A program made the position numbers and the translations under genes. From the NCBI RefSeq assembly GCF_014652395.1, contig NZ_BMYS01000003.1:62613-126612 (forward strand): a DNA stretch of 64,000 bases, in the 5' to 3' direction. How positions within the stretch are numbered: position 1 is the stretch's first letter; the number at the start of each line of letters is the position of its first letter. This document shows positions 1-9,023 of this stretch, one piece after another. The DNA is from Advenella faeciporci. GTDB taxonomy: Bacteria; Pseudomonadota; Gammaproteobacteria; Burkholderiales; Burkholderiaceae_B. The notes under the pieces were generated by a model that saw only the letters and a program-made list of their open reading frames with translations, did not search any database and was not told the origin of the DNA.

Positions 1-1
1 C

Positions 2-565
2 TTCATCTTCCCACATACCAAACGTGTACAACTGTTACTGGCAGCAGGTGTTCTGCTGTGTCTGCTCATTGCCGGCTGCGGCTTTAAAATGCGCGGTCCC
101 ACACCGCTGCCCTTTACCACGCTGTATACCAATATCCCGCAAAACTCGGCCTTTGGCTCAAGAGTCTGGCGGGCAATCCAGGCCAATTCGCCTGGCACGG
201 TTGTGACTGAAGATGCTGCCCTGGCACAAGCAAAGCTGATTCAGGAGGATTTTAGCCGCTCACGGCGTGAGGTTTCCCTGGACGCCCAGGGTAAGGTCGA
301 GGAATACGAACTCAACCTGGTTCTGACCTTCAGCATGACAGACAGTCATGGCAATGAACTGATCCCAACCTCACGGATTGAGGCCACCCGCCAGCTTCCT
401 TATGATGAAGATGACTCGGCGGCCAAACAGGAAGAAATGGCGCAATTGTATGAAGACATGGAAAAAAGCATCGCAGACCGCCTGATCCGTCGCATTACAT
501 CCCCGGATGTCATCACGACCTATCTGCAACATAACCCGACGCCGGGTTTTGTACCTGCGCAGTAG
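2..565 (+). CDS. lptE: LPS assembly lipoprotein LptE, 5' end outside window
   Basis: LptE is the outer-membrane lipoprotein that plugs the LptD barrel and helps place lipopolysaccharide in the outer leaflet. The reading frame is open from base 2, and the start lies before the window. Visible are a basic segment, a hydrophobic stretch and a lipobox LIAGC, with the acylated Cys codon at 77-79. The mature protein then begins CGFKMRGP, the usual CGFxLRG-like start of this family. The internal ATG at 89 comes after the lipobox, so it is not the true start. The gene is followed 1 nt later by holA, an arrangement common in proteobacteria, usually with leuS upstream. The family call is confident. Confidence 0.93.
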   Translation, partial: FIFPHTKRVQLLLAAGVLLCLLIAGCGFKMRGPTPLPFTTLYTNIPQNSAFGSRVWRAIQANSPGTVVTEDAALAQAKLIQEDFSRSRREVSLDAQGKVEEYELNLVLTFSMTDSHGNELIPTSRIEATRQLPYDEDDSAAKQEEMAQLYEDMEKSIADRLIRRITSPDVITTYLQHNPTPGFVPAQ

Positions 566-566
566 T

Positions 567-1619
567 ATGGGGCAAACCTTTAATCATGATTCGTTTGCCA
601 GTCACATTATCCAGCCTGCCACCGCGCTGGATACGCTTTATTGTGTGTGCTCCGATGAACTCTTGCTACGCAATGAAACCGTTGACAGCATACGGCAGGC
701 CTGCCGGGATAAAGGTTATAACGAACGAACCAGCCTTATTCTTGACGCCAATGGCAACTGGAGTGCCATTCAGGAATGCACCCAAAGCATCTCCCTGTTT
801 GGCGACCTGAAAATCCTGGAAATCACCATCCCCACCGGCAAACCCGGTAAAACCGGTGCCACGGCACTTATCAATCTTGCCACACAGGTCCAAAAAGGTG
901 AAATCACCGACACCATTATCATTATCAGCCTGCCCAAACTTGACAAGACCACAGCCAAATCCAAATGGGCCCAGCAGTTGCTGGCCACCGCCAGCGTTGT
1001 CAATATTGCCAACATCGATCGCCAGCAATTGCCCGCCTGGATCAAACAACGCCTGAAAAAGCAAAACCAGTCTGTCGATGAGGCCACACTTGCCTGGATG
1101 ACTGACAAAGTGGAAGGCAACCTGTTTGCCGCCCATCAGGAAATCCTTAAGCTGGGCCTGTTATATCCCGAAGGTCAAATCCAGGCAGAAGATATCGAAC
1201 TGGCCATTCTGGATGTTGCCCGTTACGACGTTTTTTCCCTGTCCAATGCCATGCTTGAAGGCAATGGACAAAGAACGGTCAGAATGATACAGGGACTGAA
1301 AGCCGAAGGTGAGGCGCTACCGCTGGTACTGGGTGTCATGACCCGGGAAATACGCACCCTGTACACGTTGGCAAGCGCCCGTCAGCAGGGTGAAAATGTT
1401 TCCGGGCTATTCAGGCAATTGTATATTTTTCCGCCACGCGATAAATTAATACGCCAGGCTCTCGAAAGGCTTTCACTAAAACAGTTAATGGGCATGATTC
1501 AGCATGCTCATGACATAGACCGCCTTTTCAAAGGCTACCCGGTAAATGGCCGCATGGACGATGCCTGGGAAGAAATTACCCGTCTGGCCTTAAAGGTCGT
1601 GAACCCGGCCATTTTATGA
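567..1619 (+). CDS. holA: DNA polymerase III delta subunit HolA
   Basis: The delta subunit is the part of the clamp loader that opens the beta sliding clamp. The protein is 350 residues, normal for HolA. An N-terminal AAA+-like region (LYCVCSDELLLRNETVDSIR) is followed by the delta-type helical collar region ending in DDAWEEITRLAL. The ATG at 567 was chosen because it lies 1 nt after the lptE stop and begins the conserved N-terminus; a longer frame from 507 would overlap lptE by about 60 nt. Translation is probably coupled to lptE. Confidence 0.93.
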   Translation: MGQTFNHDSFASHIIQPATALDTLYCVCSDELLLRNETVDSIRQACRDKGYNERTSLILDANGNWSAIQECTQSISLFGDLKILEITIPTGKPGKTGATALINLATQVQKGEITDTIIIISLPKLDKTTAKSKWAQQLLATASVVNIANIDRQQLPAWIKQRLKKQNQSVDEATLAWMTDKVEGNLFAAHQEILKLGLLYPEGQIQAEDIELAILDVARYDVFSLSNAMLEGNGQRTVRMIQGLKAEGEALPLVLGVMTREIRTLYTLASARQQGENVSGLFRQLYIFPPRDKLIRQALERLSLKQLMGMIQHAHDIDRLFKGYPVNGRMDDAWEEITRLALKVVNPAIL

Positions 1620-1641
1620 ATAACAAGGTTGATATTTAACA

Positions 1642-2904
1642 ATGACGCAATCTGTAAATGAACTCATGGAACAAATCGGTGCGCAAGCCCGTAAAGCATC
1701 CAAATACATCATGCAAGCCAGTGATGAACAAAAATCCACGGCATTGCGCTTCATGGCGCAGTGCCTGCTTGACAAAGCCGACTATCTGAAGGCTGAAAAC
1801 GCCAAGGACCTTGAAAATGCCCGTCACAACAACCTTGAACCGGCCCTGCTTGACCGGCTGACCCTTTCTGACAAAGCCATCAACTTAATGGCGACTGGCC
1901 TGAACCAAATTGCCGCGATGGCAGATCCGGTAGGCAGTTTAAGTGCAACACGCGTCCTGCCCAATGGTATTAACATCGCCCAAATGCGGGTACCGCTCGG
2001 GGTCATTGGCATTATTTACGAATCACGTCCCAACGTAACGATTGATGCAGCCGCGCTTTGCCTGAAGTCCGGCAATGCCACCATCTTGCGTGGCGGCAGC
2101 GAAGCCTTTCACTCCAACCTGGCCTTGGGCAATATCATTCGTGAAGGCTTGGCTCACGCCGGCCTGCCCGAAACCGTGGTACAGGTTGTCAGCACCACCG
2201 ACCGCGCGGCGGTAGGCAAACTGATTACCATGACCGAATACGTGGATGTGATCATTCCCCGGGGTGGCAAAAACCTCATCAAGCGCCTTAGCGAAGAAGC
2301 CCGGGTTCCCCTGATCAAACACCTGGACGGAAACTGTCATATTTATATTGACCAGTACGCGGATCCCGAAAAAGCCTTTCAGATTGCACTGCATGCCAAA
2401 ACATTCCGCTACGGCATTTGTGGCACCATGGAAACCTTGCTGGTGCATGCCAGCATTGCCCAGGATGTATTGCCCCGTCTGGCACAAGCCTATGCCGAAC
2501 ATCAGGTAGAGCTGCGCGGCTGCGAAAAGACCCGCAGCTTCATTCCTGATGCGAAACCGGCTACCGAAGAGGACTGGGATACCGAATACCTGGGACCGAT
2601 TCTGGCCATCCGCGTGGTAGACAGCCTTGAGCAGGCTATTGATCACATCGCCCGGCACAGTTCGGGCCATACCGAATCCATCATTACTGAACGCATTCAC
2701 GAAGCTACCCTGTTCCAACGACAGGTTGATTCCAGCTCGGTTTATGTCAATCTGCCTACCGTCTTTGCCGATGGCTTTGAATATGGTCTGGGTGCGGAAA
2801 TTGGCATTTCCACCAACCGGCTACATGCCCGTGGTCCCGTAGGCCTTGAGGGCCTGACCACCTACAAGTGGGTACTTAACGGTAACGGTCAACTTCGCAA
2901 ATAA
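1642..2904 (+). CDS. proA: Gamma-glutamyl phosphate reductase ProA
   Basis: ProA reduces gamma-glutamyl phosphate to glutamate-5-semialdehyde with NADPH, the second step of proline synthesis in the cytoplasm. The 420-residue length is typical. An aldehyde-dehydrogenase fold is evident: [15 protein letters not shown] near residue 117, and the catalytic Cys260 in RYGICGTME. The gene follows holA by 22 nt and is followed 9 nt later by hemJ, so it probably sits in one transcription unit. proB is not in the window. Confidence 0.97.
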   Translation: MTQSVNELMEQIGAQARKASKYIMQASDEQKSTALRFMAQCLLDKADYLKAENAKDLENARHNNLEPALLDRLTLSDKAINLMATGLNQIAAMADPVGSLSATRVLPNGINIAQMRVPLGVIGIIYESRPNVTIDAAALCLKSGNATILRGGSEAFHSNLALGNIIREGLAHAGLPETVVQVVSTTDRAAVGKLITMTEYVDVIIPRGGKNLIKRLSEEARVPLIKHLDGNCHIYIDQYADPEKAFQIALHAKTFRYGICGTMETLLVHASIAQDVLPRLAQAYAEHQVELRGCEKTRSFIPDAKPATEEDWDTEYLGPILAIRVVDSLEQAIDHIARHSSGHTESIITERIHEATLFQRQVDSSSVYVNLPTVFADGFEYGLGAEIGISTNRLHARGPVGLEGLTTYKWVLNGNGQLRK

Positions 2905-2913
2905 GGGTAAAAA

Positions 2914-3336
2914 ATGCTGTATTTATGGATTAAAACCCTGCATATCGTTTTTGTCACCTCCTGGTTTGCCGGGCTGTTTTACTTGCCACGCATTTATGTC
3001 AACATGGCGCAAACTCCCAACCCCGATGCTTATCAGGCTATGCTGGGCATGGCTGCGCGCCTGCTACGTTTTACCAACAAACTGGCTATCCCCGCCATCA
3101 TCTTCGGCCTGTGGATGATGATACAGTTCAAAATCGGCCTTACTGACGGCTGGATGCACGCCAAACTGCTTTTGGTCGCCGGTGTACTTGGCTATCATTA
3201 CACCTGCGCCCGTATTTACCGGCAATTCGAACAAAACAAAAACACACGTTCTCATGTTTATTACCGCTGGTTTAACGAGATACCTGTCTTTTTGCTGCTG
3301 TTCATCGTTGCTCTGGTCATTATCAAACCTTTTTAA
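2914..3336 (+). CDS. hemJ: HemJ-type protoporphyrinogen oxidase (UPF0093 membrane protein)
   Basis: HemJ oxidises protoporphyrinogen IX to protoporphyrin IX in the haem pathway of many Gram-negative bacteria that lack HemG and HemY. The 140-residue protein has about four membrane helices and the typical N-terminal LHIVFVTSWFAGLFYLPR, with conserved His10, and ends close to a last helix (FLLLFIVALVIIKPF). Length and motif order match the family. It sits between proA and a methyltransferase gene with very short gaps. The haem role comes from family knowledge and is not shown by the neighbours. Confidence 0.88.
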   Translation: MLYLWIKTLHIVFVTSWFAGLFYLPRIYVNMAQTPNPDAYQAMLGMAARLLRFTNKLAIPAIIFGLWMMIQFKIGLTDGWMHAKLLLVAGVLGYHYTCARIYRQFEQNKNTRSHVYYRWFNEIPVFLLLFIVALVIIKPF

Positions 3337-3348
3337 AAAACAATATAC

Positions 3349-4893
3349 ATGTCAGAAGACAACACACCACCCCGCAAAAAACTCGTATTAAAAAAACCGG
3401 CAAGCCAAACTGAACAAAACACCGGGACCGAGCCCCAAAAACCGCGCCTGCGCTCGGGTGCGCGCGCCCGAAACGTGGCACTGGCCAATTTTGCCGAGTC
3501 CAGCACAACGGCAGACCAAACCATCAAAAACAAGATTGAATCCCGTCCCCTGCCCCGCACGGCCGGCTATGCCAAACATCGCCCCAGCCTTGCCGACCGG
3601 CTAAGTCGTGGTGCCCAAACCATTGAGCAATTTTCCGGCACACAAAAAAACACGCGCAAACCGGCCGTAGTCAAAGGTGATTCATCCTACGAGGCCTCAA
3701 AATACCCCCGTCAAGAACCACGCAGGCAAAGAACCCAATTCCAGCACACCGAGATATTCCGGGTATTCGCGCCATGCCCCCAGGGTCTTGAAGAAGTCCT
3801 GTTCGAGGAAATCAGCGCACTGGGTTTTGAAAACGTGGAAAAAGGACGTGCCGGCTGTGCCTTTAGCAGCGACTGGATGGGTATCATGCGGGCCAATCTG
3901 TATTCACGATTGGCCACCCGGATTCTGGTACAGGTCTCACACGCCCCCATCATGACCGAGGATGATATTTATGAACTGGCCTACGACACGCCCTGGGAAC
4001 AATGGTTTGGGGCCGAACACACGCTCAGGGTAGACACCTCTGCCATCAAAAGTCCCATGAAAAGCCTCATGTTCTGCAACCTGAAGGCTAAAGACGGCAT
4101 TTGCGACCGCCTGCGCGACCGTGAAGGCGAACGTCCCAGTATCGACACCGTCCGGCCCGATGCAAAGGTTCACCTGTTCCTGTCCAGCGACAGTGCCACC
4201 CTTTACCTGGACACCTCTGGAGAATCCCTGTTCAAGCGTGGCTGGCGCCTTGACAAAGGCGAAGCCCCACTCAGGGAAAACCTGGCAGCAGGCATTCTGG
4301 CCCTTTCGGGTTGGGACCCTTCCATGCCCCTGTACGACCCTTTCTGCGGCAGCGGCACCATTCTTATCGAAGCAGCCTGGATTGCCCAGGGTGTACCGCC
4401 CGGCATTTCACGCCCGTTTGGCTTTGAGCGTCTGCGCAATTTTGACTACCGTCGCTGGAAAGACCTGAAAGCAGATGCGCTAAGCCGCATGGCCCCCAGA
4501 CTGGAAACCCCATTATATGGGTCTGATATCAACCCGCACGCCATTGCAGCGGCCAAAGACAACCTGCACCGGGCCCGTCTGTCCGACGCCTCTATTTTCT
4601 TTGATGTCAAGGATGCCCGCTTCACCCAGGCTCCGGCAGAACGTGGCTGGCTGATCACCAACCCGCCTTATGGCGAACGTATGGACCCCGAAGACGACAC
4701 GCTGTGGCGCGAATGGTCTTCTTGCCTGAAAAAAGAGTTTGCCAACTGGAACGTGCATATTATTTCCAGTGACCTTGATCTGCCCAAAAAGCTCAGACTC
4801 AAACCCAAACAGCGCATTCCGCTTTTTAACGGTGCCCTGGATTGCCGCCTGTTTGCCTTTGAAATGGTTAGCGACAGCTATCGGAACAAATAA
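3349..4893 (+). CDS. THUMP-domain class I SAM-dependent rRNA guanine-N2 methyltransferase (RlmL N-half type)
   Basis: This is likely a 23S rRNA (guanine-N2) methyltransferase related to the N-terminal half of RlmL/YcbY. The 514 residues comprise a basic, low-complexity extension (about 1-130, rich in Lys, Arg, Pro and Thr), then a ferredoxin-like/THUMP region beginning near IFRVFAPCPQGLEEVL, then a Rossmann methyltransferase with DPFCGSG (330-336) binding SAM and the catalytic NPPYG (438-442). The RlmK half of the enterobacterial fusion is absent, as is usual in betaproteobacteria. The ATG at 3349 follows hemJ by 12 nt. The disordered N-terminal extension is longer than in many relatives and may be an RNA-binding tail. 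Confidence 0.88.
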   Translation: MSEDNTPPRKKLVLKKPASQTEQNTGTEPQKPRLRSGARARNVALANFAESSTTADQTIKNKIESRPLPRTAGYAKHRPSLADRLSRGAQTIEQFSGTQKNTRKPAVVKGDSSYEASKYPRQEPRRQRTQFQHTEIFRVFAPCPQGLEEVLFEEISALGFENVEKGRAGCAFSSDWMGIMRANLYSRLATRILVQVSHAPIMTEDDIYELAYDTPWEQWFGAEHTLRVDTSAIKSPMKSLMFCNLKAKDGICDRLRDREGERPSIDTVRPDAKVHLFLSSDSATLYLDTSGESLFKRGWRLDKGEAPLRENLAAGILALSGWDPSMPLYDPFCGSGTILIEAAWIAQGVPPGISRPFGFERLRNFDYRRWKDLKADALSRMAPRLETPLYGSDINPHAIAAAKDNLHRARLSDASIFFDVKDARFTQAPAERGWLITNPPYGERMDPEDDTLWREWSSCLKKEFANWNVHIISSDLDLPKKLRLKPKQRIPLFNGALDCRLFAFEMVSDSYRNK

Positions 4894-4895
4894 TA

Positions 4896-5387
4896 ATGAC
4901 TTACCCTGCCAGACTGCGAATTTTTGCCTGCATGATGTACGAAGGCGTACTTTTGTTTGGTCTTGTTTTTTTCGCTTCCTATATTTTTGACACCTTGACC
5001 CAAAGCCGTCACGGCCTGATGTACCATGCCCCCCGGCAAGCCCTGCTGTTTTTGGTGATTGGTCTTTACTTCATTACTTCATGGAAGCGCAAAGGGCAGA
5101 CGCTTCCCATGAAAACCTGGAATATTCTGCTTTGCGATAAAAGCGGGAACAAACCCGGAACAGGCCAGTTAATTTTAAGGTACCTGCTGTGCTGGCCCAT
5201 TCCCCTGCTGGGTGCCGCGGGCATTTACTTTCTTTCCCAATCCCTGGGCTGGGCCTCGATAACCATGTTCATTATTGTGACGCCCTTCCTGAATTTTGTG
5301 TATAGCTGGTTGGACCGTGACGGTTTAATGATGCATGATCGTCTGGCCGGTACTCGTTTAATTAACATAACCGGCAAGCGTATTTAA
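4896..5387 (+). CDS. RDD family membrane protein
   Basis: A 163-residue integral membrane protein. The RDD family is named for conserved Arg and Asp residues in its helices; its function is poorly defined, and some members are linked to ion exchange. RYLLCWPIPLLG and a C-terminal LMMHDRLAGTRLI are typical of the family, with three or four hydrophobic segments. The start lies 2 nt after the methyltransferase stop, so the two are probably cotranscribed. It is the last gene before the duplicated module. Confidence 0.8.
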   Translation: MTYPARLRIFACMMYEGVLLFGLVFFASYIFDTLTQSRHGLMYHAPRQALLFLVIGLYFITSWKRKGQTLPMKTWNILLCDKSGNKPGTGQLILRYLLCWPIPLLGAAGIYFLSQSLGWASITMFIIVTPFLNFVYSWLDRDGLMMHDRLAGTRLINITGKRI

Positions 5388-5398
5388 ATGTTAAAATG
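5384..5398 (+). promoter_or_regulatory. Putative extended -10 promoter upstream of the duplicated module
   Basis: TTAAATGTTAAAATG contains TGTTAAAAT, which fits an extended -10 element (TGn followed by a TATAAT-like hexamer). A nearly identical 15-mer (one mismatch) lies at 10661-10675, just past the module and before the next gene. Transcription from here would start near 5404 and read into A1 at 5533. No clear -35 is visible. Confidence 0.4.
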
Positions 5399-5532
5399 TG
5401 TATATCAGAGTATTTATTTATAGTACTGGTATACGTAACAAACGTTTAACGCTGGCTGTCAGGGTTCTGGCTTGCATCCGGCAATGCCGTCTTGTAACAA
5501 TACGCTTAATTCACTACAACCGGAAATTTGCC

Positions 5533-6525
5533 ATGCGATCACTGACCCTTTTATTTCGGCCCCTGATCCTCGCTGTTGCCTTGATGCTATGTGTTATTCC
5601 CCGCCTTGCACAAGCACAAGCACAAACACAAGATCAAAAACTCTACCTTGAGCTCTGGGCCGAAGCGGAAGCGTTCCGGTCCCTGGCATCAAAAAATTTC
5701 CTGGCAGCCCTGAAAAATTCATCTACCCCTGAGGCCAATCTTACCTTTGCCGAATTGGGTGAACTGCTTTGGCTTGATCAGGACAATGCCGATGACTGGT
5801 CGATTTTTTTCCGCCACTCACTGGTCAACTTTGTCGCGACTGGCAGTGAGGTTGAGTTTGTTTACTTTCAGCACCCCTGGGCCGATATTACCTTATTGAC
5901 CCTCTGGTCACGAACACCCAAGGATAATCGCCTGCGCATTGTGGATACCGGCATTCTCCTGAACAGTGTCATCCGTGGCGCCAAAGTTCCGTTCCAGATA
6001 GGCCGGGGATGGATGCAAGAAAAAGCTTCGGCACCCGTAGCCATTGGACAAGTAAACGCAAAAACCACCAGCCAGATCGTTGCTGCCGGAATGGGCCAAA
6101 TCCCAAACCCGCTGGCCTCCTTAAATGTTGAACAGGCAGAAGCCATGGTTGCCGGCGCTGCCCTGCAATGGATGGAGCACCAGACTAGCCTGTTGCCATT
6201 ATTCGTCGATGAAACCGGTGTGGCCCATGCCATGCGCATTGCCTGGAACAGGCTGTTGCTTGCCGCCCGAAAAGGGCAGTTGGCCGATGTATTGCCGCCC
6301 AATACCCCAATCAAAGAACTTAATGCCGTGGATTCTGCACTGTGGGCTTCTTTGGAACCGGTTGCCTATGTTGAAGACGGGAAAAATGCAGTATCAATCT
6401 TTGCCTCCTCGCACAACCCCAACATTTATGCGACCCTGGCAATTAGTGATGATAATAATAAAGTAAAAATCACCCATTTTGATTTTTACCGGTTTTCCGA
6501 TTTTCTGGACAAGGACGCGAAATGA
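5533..6525 (+). CDS. Exported protein of unknown function, module gene A1
   Basis: I do not recognise this family. The 330-residue protein has a basic N-terminus, a hydrophobic core and an Ala-rich cleavage region (signal peptide to about residue 28), so it is probably periplasmic or surface-exposed. The rest is soluble and mixed alpha/beta, with aromatic motifs such as FQHPWADI, RIVDTGILLNSV, NAKTT and ALQWMEHQ. All of these recur in A2 (8040-9023), a clear paralogue. ATG 5533 was chosen because it starts the signal peptide and matches the A2 start; the frame is open further upstream to 5398. The stop overlaps the B1 start as ATGA, so translation is probably coupled. Confidence 0.8.
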   Translation: MRSLTLLFRPLILAVALMLCVIPRLAQAQAQTQDQKLYLELWAEAEAFRSLASKNFLAALKNSSTPEANLTFAELGELLWLDQDNADDWSIFFRHSLVNFVATGSEVEFVYFQHPWADITLLTLWSRTPKDNRLRIVDTGILLNSVIRGAKVPFQIGRGWMQEKASAPVAIGQVNAKTTSQIVAAGMGQIPNPLASLNVEQAEAMVAGAALQWMEHQTSLLPLFVDETGVAHAMRIAWNRLLLAARKGQLADVLPPNTPIKELNAVDSALWASLEPVAYVEDGKNAVSIFASSHNPNIYATLAISDDNNKVKITHFDFYRFSDFLDKDAK

Positions 6526-7964
6526 ATTATTCGGTTTTAACTGCGTTGGGACTCTCGCTTTGCATCTCTGATATAGCCATGGCACAAAAAAAGGCTACCG
6601 TTATCATACCTCCCCCCACTCATTTCAATGCAATTCCCACTGCTCAAAGCCAGAATGAACAGCCTTCCCCCCTCTGGGTTGTCGCGCAAGATGAAGCGCC
6701 TGCAAATGACAAATTAAGTACCCTGGAAGAGGTCCTGTACGTAACAGGTGAAACGGCCAGCGATGAACCTGTACAGCAAAGCATTAAAATAGCTGAAAAT
6801 TACGCACTAAATAATCAAATGAAGCTGGATAAAATTCATAAAGATAACACCAAGGAACTTAACAAGCTAACCAAAAGTATAAATACGAAAAGCAGTAAGG
6901 CACCAGGTTACGTGACCCCAAAAAAAACACAAACCAAACTGGATAATTTCAAAAAGAAAACCGAACTGTCCGGCAAACAACAAAGCCAGGCCGCGGCAAA
7001 AACAAACTTCCTGTCAAAACTGGGTAAAGTACTTAACGCCCTTGACGTCGTTTCAGTTGCGGCCGAAACTACCGGCTACCTTTCAACCGGTGACACCACA
7101 GGCGCTGCCGGTGCCTTAGTGAGAGGAGGCGTCAAGAAAGGGGCTGAAGCAGGCGGTGCACTGGCCGGCTCTTTCATACCCGGTGGTTCAATCGCTGGCG
7201 CCTGGGCTGGCGGCCAAGCCTATACAGAATATGTCGAACCCAGGATCAATGAAATCGAAGATGCCGTCCGTGATGAACAAACCCGTCAAAAATACATAAA
7301 CAAGCCCTGGTACACGCCTCAACCGTATATGGACAGCAATGGCAATATCAAATACTTTGCTGAAAACGAATATATGGACAAGAAAACCGGCACTATCTAC
7401 ACGCGCAGCCCAGAAGAGCAGAAAGAATACGAGCATCAACAACGCGTTAACTGGAATAACCAAAATACCTTGCAAAAACTGATAGAAGATTATAAGGATG
7501 GAAAAATCAGTGATAAGGAATTGCTCGATCTTTTCGAGAACTACGATCGCCACGATGGCGATACCATCTGGAACCCCGAAGCCGATACAGAACAACAGGA
7601 CAATACCGGTAACCTCATCGCCCAGATCACACCGGTCCAAGTGACAGCCTTCACGACAATCACTGAAACCATAGGCGAAATAGAAGTCAGCACCACACTA
7701 ACCTTTTCTTTCTGGAATGTGGGTGCCTATTCACCTCCACACAGCAAAGCCAGCCTCTCCGCGTATTCCTCGCATCCATCCATGGAGAACTTCGTCTGGA
7801 ATGGAACTTTCTCGGGTGGTCCGAATGGCACACTAAGCATTCACTCCGATGATGGCATCATAACGTTCCAGTTAAACAACGGCACGCATTTAACAGGTGA
7901 GGACATGAGCATCCCTATTTCAAACCCCGCCGCTTTTGCAAACTGGCCCAAAGATCTGAATTGA
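6522..7964 (+). CDS. Exported glycine-rich protein of unknown function, module gene B1
   Basis: Unrecognised 480-residue protein. From the sequence: a signal peptide (1-21, ending IAMA), a Pro-rich patch (IIPPPTHF), a Lys-rich helical stretch (about 100-160), a hydrophobic Gly/Ala-rich segment (about 165-235, GGALAGSFIPGGSIAGAWAG) like a glycine-zipper membrane region, a charged section with KPWYTP and TRSPEEQKEYE, then a probable beta-rich C-terminal domain (about 365-480) with FWNVGAYSP and GTFSGGPNGTLS. The overall order is shared with B2. Compared with B2 it lacks residues near the C-terminus, between the NGTH motif and the final SNPxAFxxWPK motif. It starts inside the A1 stop (ATGA). Confidence 0.8.
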   Translation: MNYSVLTALGLSLCISDIAMAQKKATVIIPPPTHFNAIPTAQSQNEQPSPLWVVAQDEAPANDKLSTLEEVLYVTGETASDEPVQQSIKIAENYALNNQMKLDKIHKDNTKELNKLTKSINTKSSKAPGYVTPKKTQTKLDNFKKKTELSGKQQSQAAAKTNFLSKLGKVLNALDVVSVAAETTGYLSTGDTTGAAGALVRGGVKKGAEAGGALAGSFIPGGSIAGAWAGGQAYTEYVEPRINEIEDAVRDEQTRQKYINKPWYTPQPYMDSNGNIKYFAENEYMDKKTGTIYTRSPEEQKEYEHQQRVNWNNQNTLQKLIEDYKDGKISDKELLDLFENYDRHDGDTIWNPEADTEQQDNTGNLIAQITPVQVTAFTTITETIGEIEVSTTLTFSFWNVGAYSPPHSKASLSAYSSHPSMENFVWNGTFSGGPNGTLSIHSDDGIITFQLNNGTHLTGEDMSIPISNPAAFANWPKDLN

Positions 7965-7976
7965 ATAAGAGCAACT

Positions 7977-8005
7977 CATGGCACAGCATAACGCAAGGTG
8001 CCATG
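7977..8005. other. Perfect 8-bp inverted repeat between B1 and A2
   Basis: CATGGCAC and GTGCCATG, separated by 13 nt, lie in the 75-nt gap between the two copies of the module. There is no T-run, so it is not a classic terminator. It could be an mRNA stability or processing hairpin, an operator, or a junction relic of the duplication. Confidence 0.5.
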
Positions 8006-8039
8006 TGGCCTATATGACCCACACAACCGGAAACCTACC

Positions 8040-9023
8040 ATGCGAACCCTGACTATTATGCTGCGGTCCATGATTCTTGTTTTGGCTTTTTTACTATGCG
8101 CCGTCCCGCGCATTGGACAGGCACAAAATATTAAATTATCCACCGAACTCTGGACCGAGGCCGAGACATTCCGGTTCTTTGCATCAGGCAACTTCATTAC
8201 GGCGCTTGACATGGCTTCCACCCCCGAGGCCAATCTTAAATTTGCAGAACTGGGTGAGCTGTTATGGTCTGAAGACGCCAATGCCGATAACTGGTCGACC
8301 TTTTTTCGGCACGCCCTCATCAATTTCGTTGCGGGGGGTTATGAAGTCGAGACGGTCATCTTTCAGCACCCCTGGGCTGATATTTCCTTGCTCACCAGCT
8401 GGGCACGCAATCCCAAAGACAAACGCTTTCGCATTGTCGATGTTGGTATCATCATGAACAGCGTGGCGCGTGGGGCCAACAAAGCACCGCTGCCGGTCGG
8501 TCGTGGCTGGATGAACGAAAAAAGTTACGTTCCCAAAGCGGTAGGCGCCATCAATGCAAAAACCACCAACGCCATTAGCCGTTTTGAGGCAGGCAAAACC
8601 CAAAACCCGCTGGCCAAACTAAGCGAAGATGAAGTCTGGGCAATGATTGCGGGTGCCGGACTGCAATGGATGGAACACCAGGCCGACCTTTTGCCCCTGC
8701 TTGTTGATGAGCCTGGCAAGTCACGCGCCATGCGTTTTGCCTGGAATGAAGTCATGGCGGCAGCCCAGCAAGGACGGCTGGCCGAGGTGCTGCCACCCAA
8801 TGCCCTGATTGACGCGTTTGAGGGAATTGACCCTGCGCTGTGGGGAACTTTGGAGCCGGTTGCCTACGTGGAAACCGAAGAAGGCGCCGTCTCGCTTCAC
8901 GCCTCTTGGCGCAATCCCGATATTTACGCGGTGTTGGCGATTAGTGGCGATGATCAACTGGCAAAAATCACTGATTTTGACCTTTACCGGTTTTCAGGCT
9001 TTATCAAAAAGGAAGCAAAATGA
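8040..9023 (+). CDS. Exported protein of unknown function, module gene A2 (paralogue of A1)
   Basis: This 327-residue protein aligns with A1 from end to end; by eye well over half the residues are identical and only short gaps are needed. The signal peptide runs to about residue 28 (PRIGQA). Shared blocks include TPEAN(L)xFAELGELLW, FFRHxLxNFV, FQHPWADI, GRGWM, NAKTT, LQWMEHQ, LPLxVDE, VLPPN and LEPVAYVE. ATG 8040 is preferred over the in-frame ATG 7998 because it begins the signal peptide and matches A1. It overlaps B2 by the same 4-nt ATGA junction, so the whole A-B pair was duplicated as a unit. Confidence 0.8.
   Translation: MRTLTIMLRSMILVLAFLLCAVPRIGQAQNIKLSTELWTEAETFRFFASGNFITALDMASTPEANLKFAELGELLWSEDANADNWSTFFRHALINFVAGGYEVETVIFQHPWADISLLTSWARNPKDKRFRIVDVGIIMNSVARGANKAPLPVGRGWMNEKSYVPKAVGAINAKTTNAISRFEAGKTQNPLAKLSEDEVWAMIAGAGLQWMEHQADLLPLLVDEPGKSRAMRFAWNEVMAAAQQGRLAEVLPPNALIDAFEGIDPALWGTLEPVAYVETEEGAVSLHASWRNPDIYAVLAISGDDQLAKITDFDLYRFSGFIKKEAK

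Noticed and set aside
24-206. 60-codon frame near the left edge
   Set aside because: Overlaps lptE in another frame; the lptE frame shows a lipobox and family motif.
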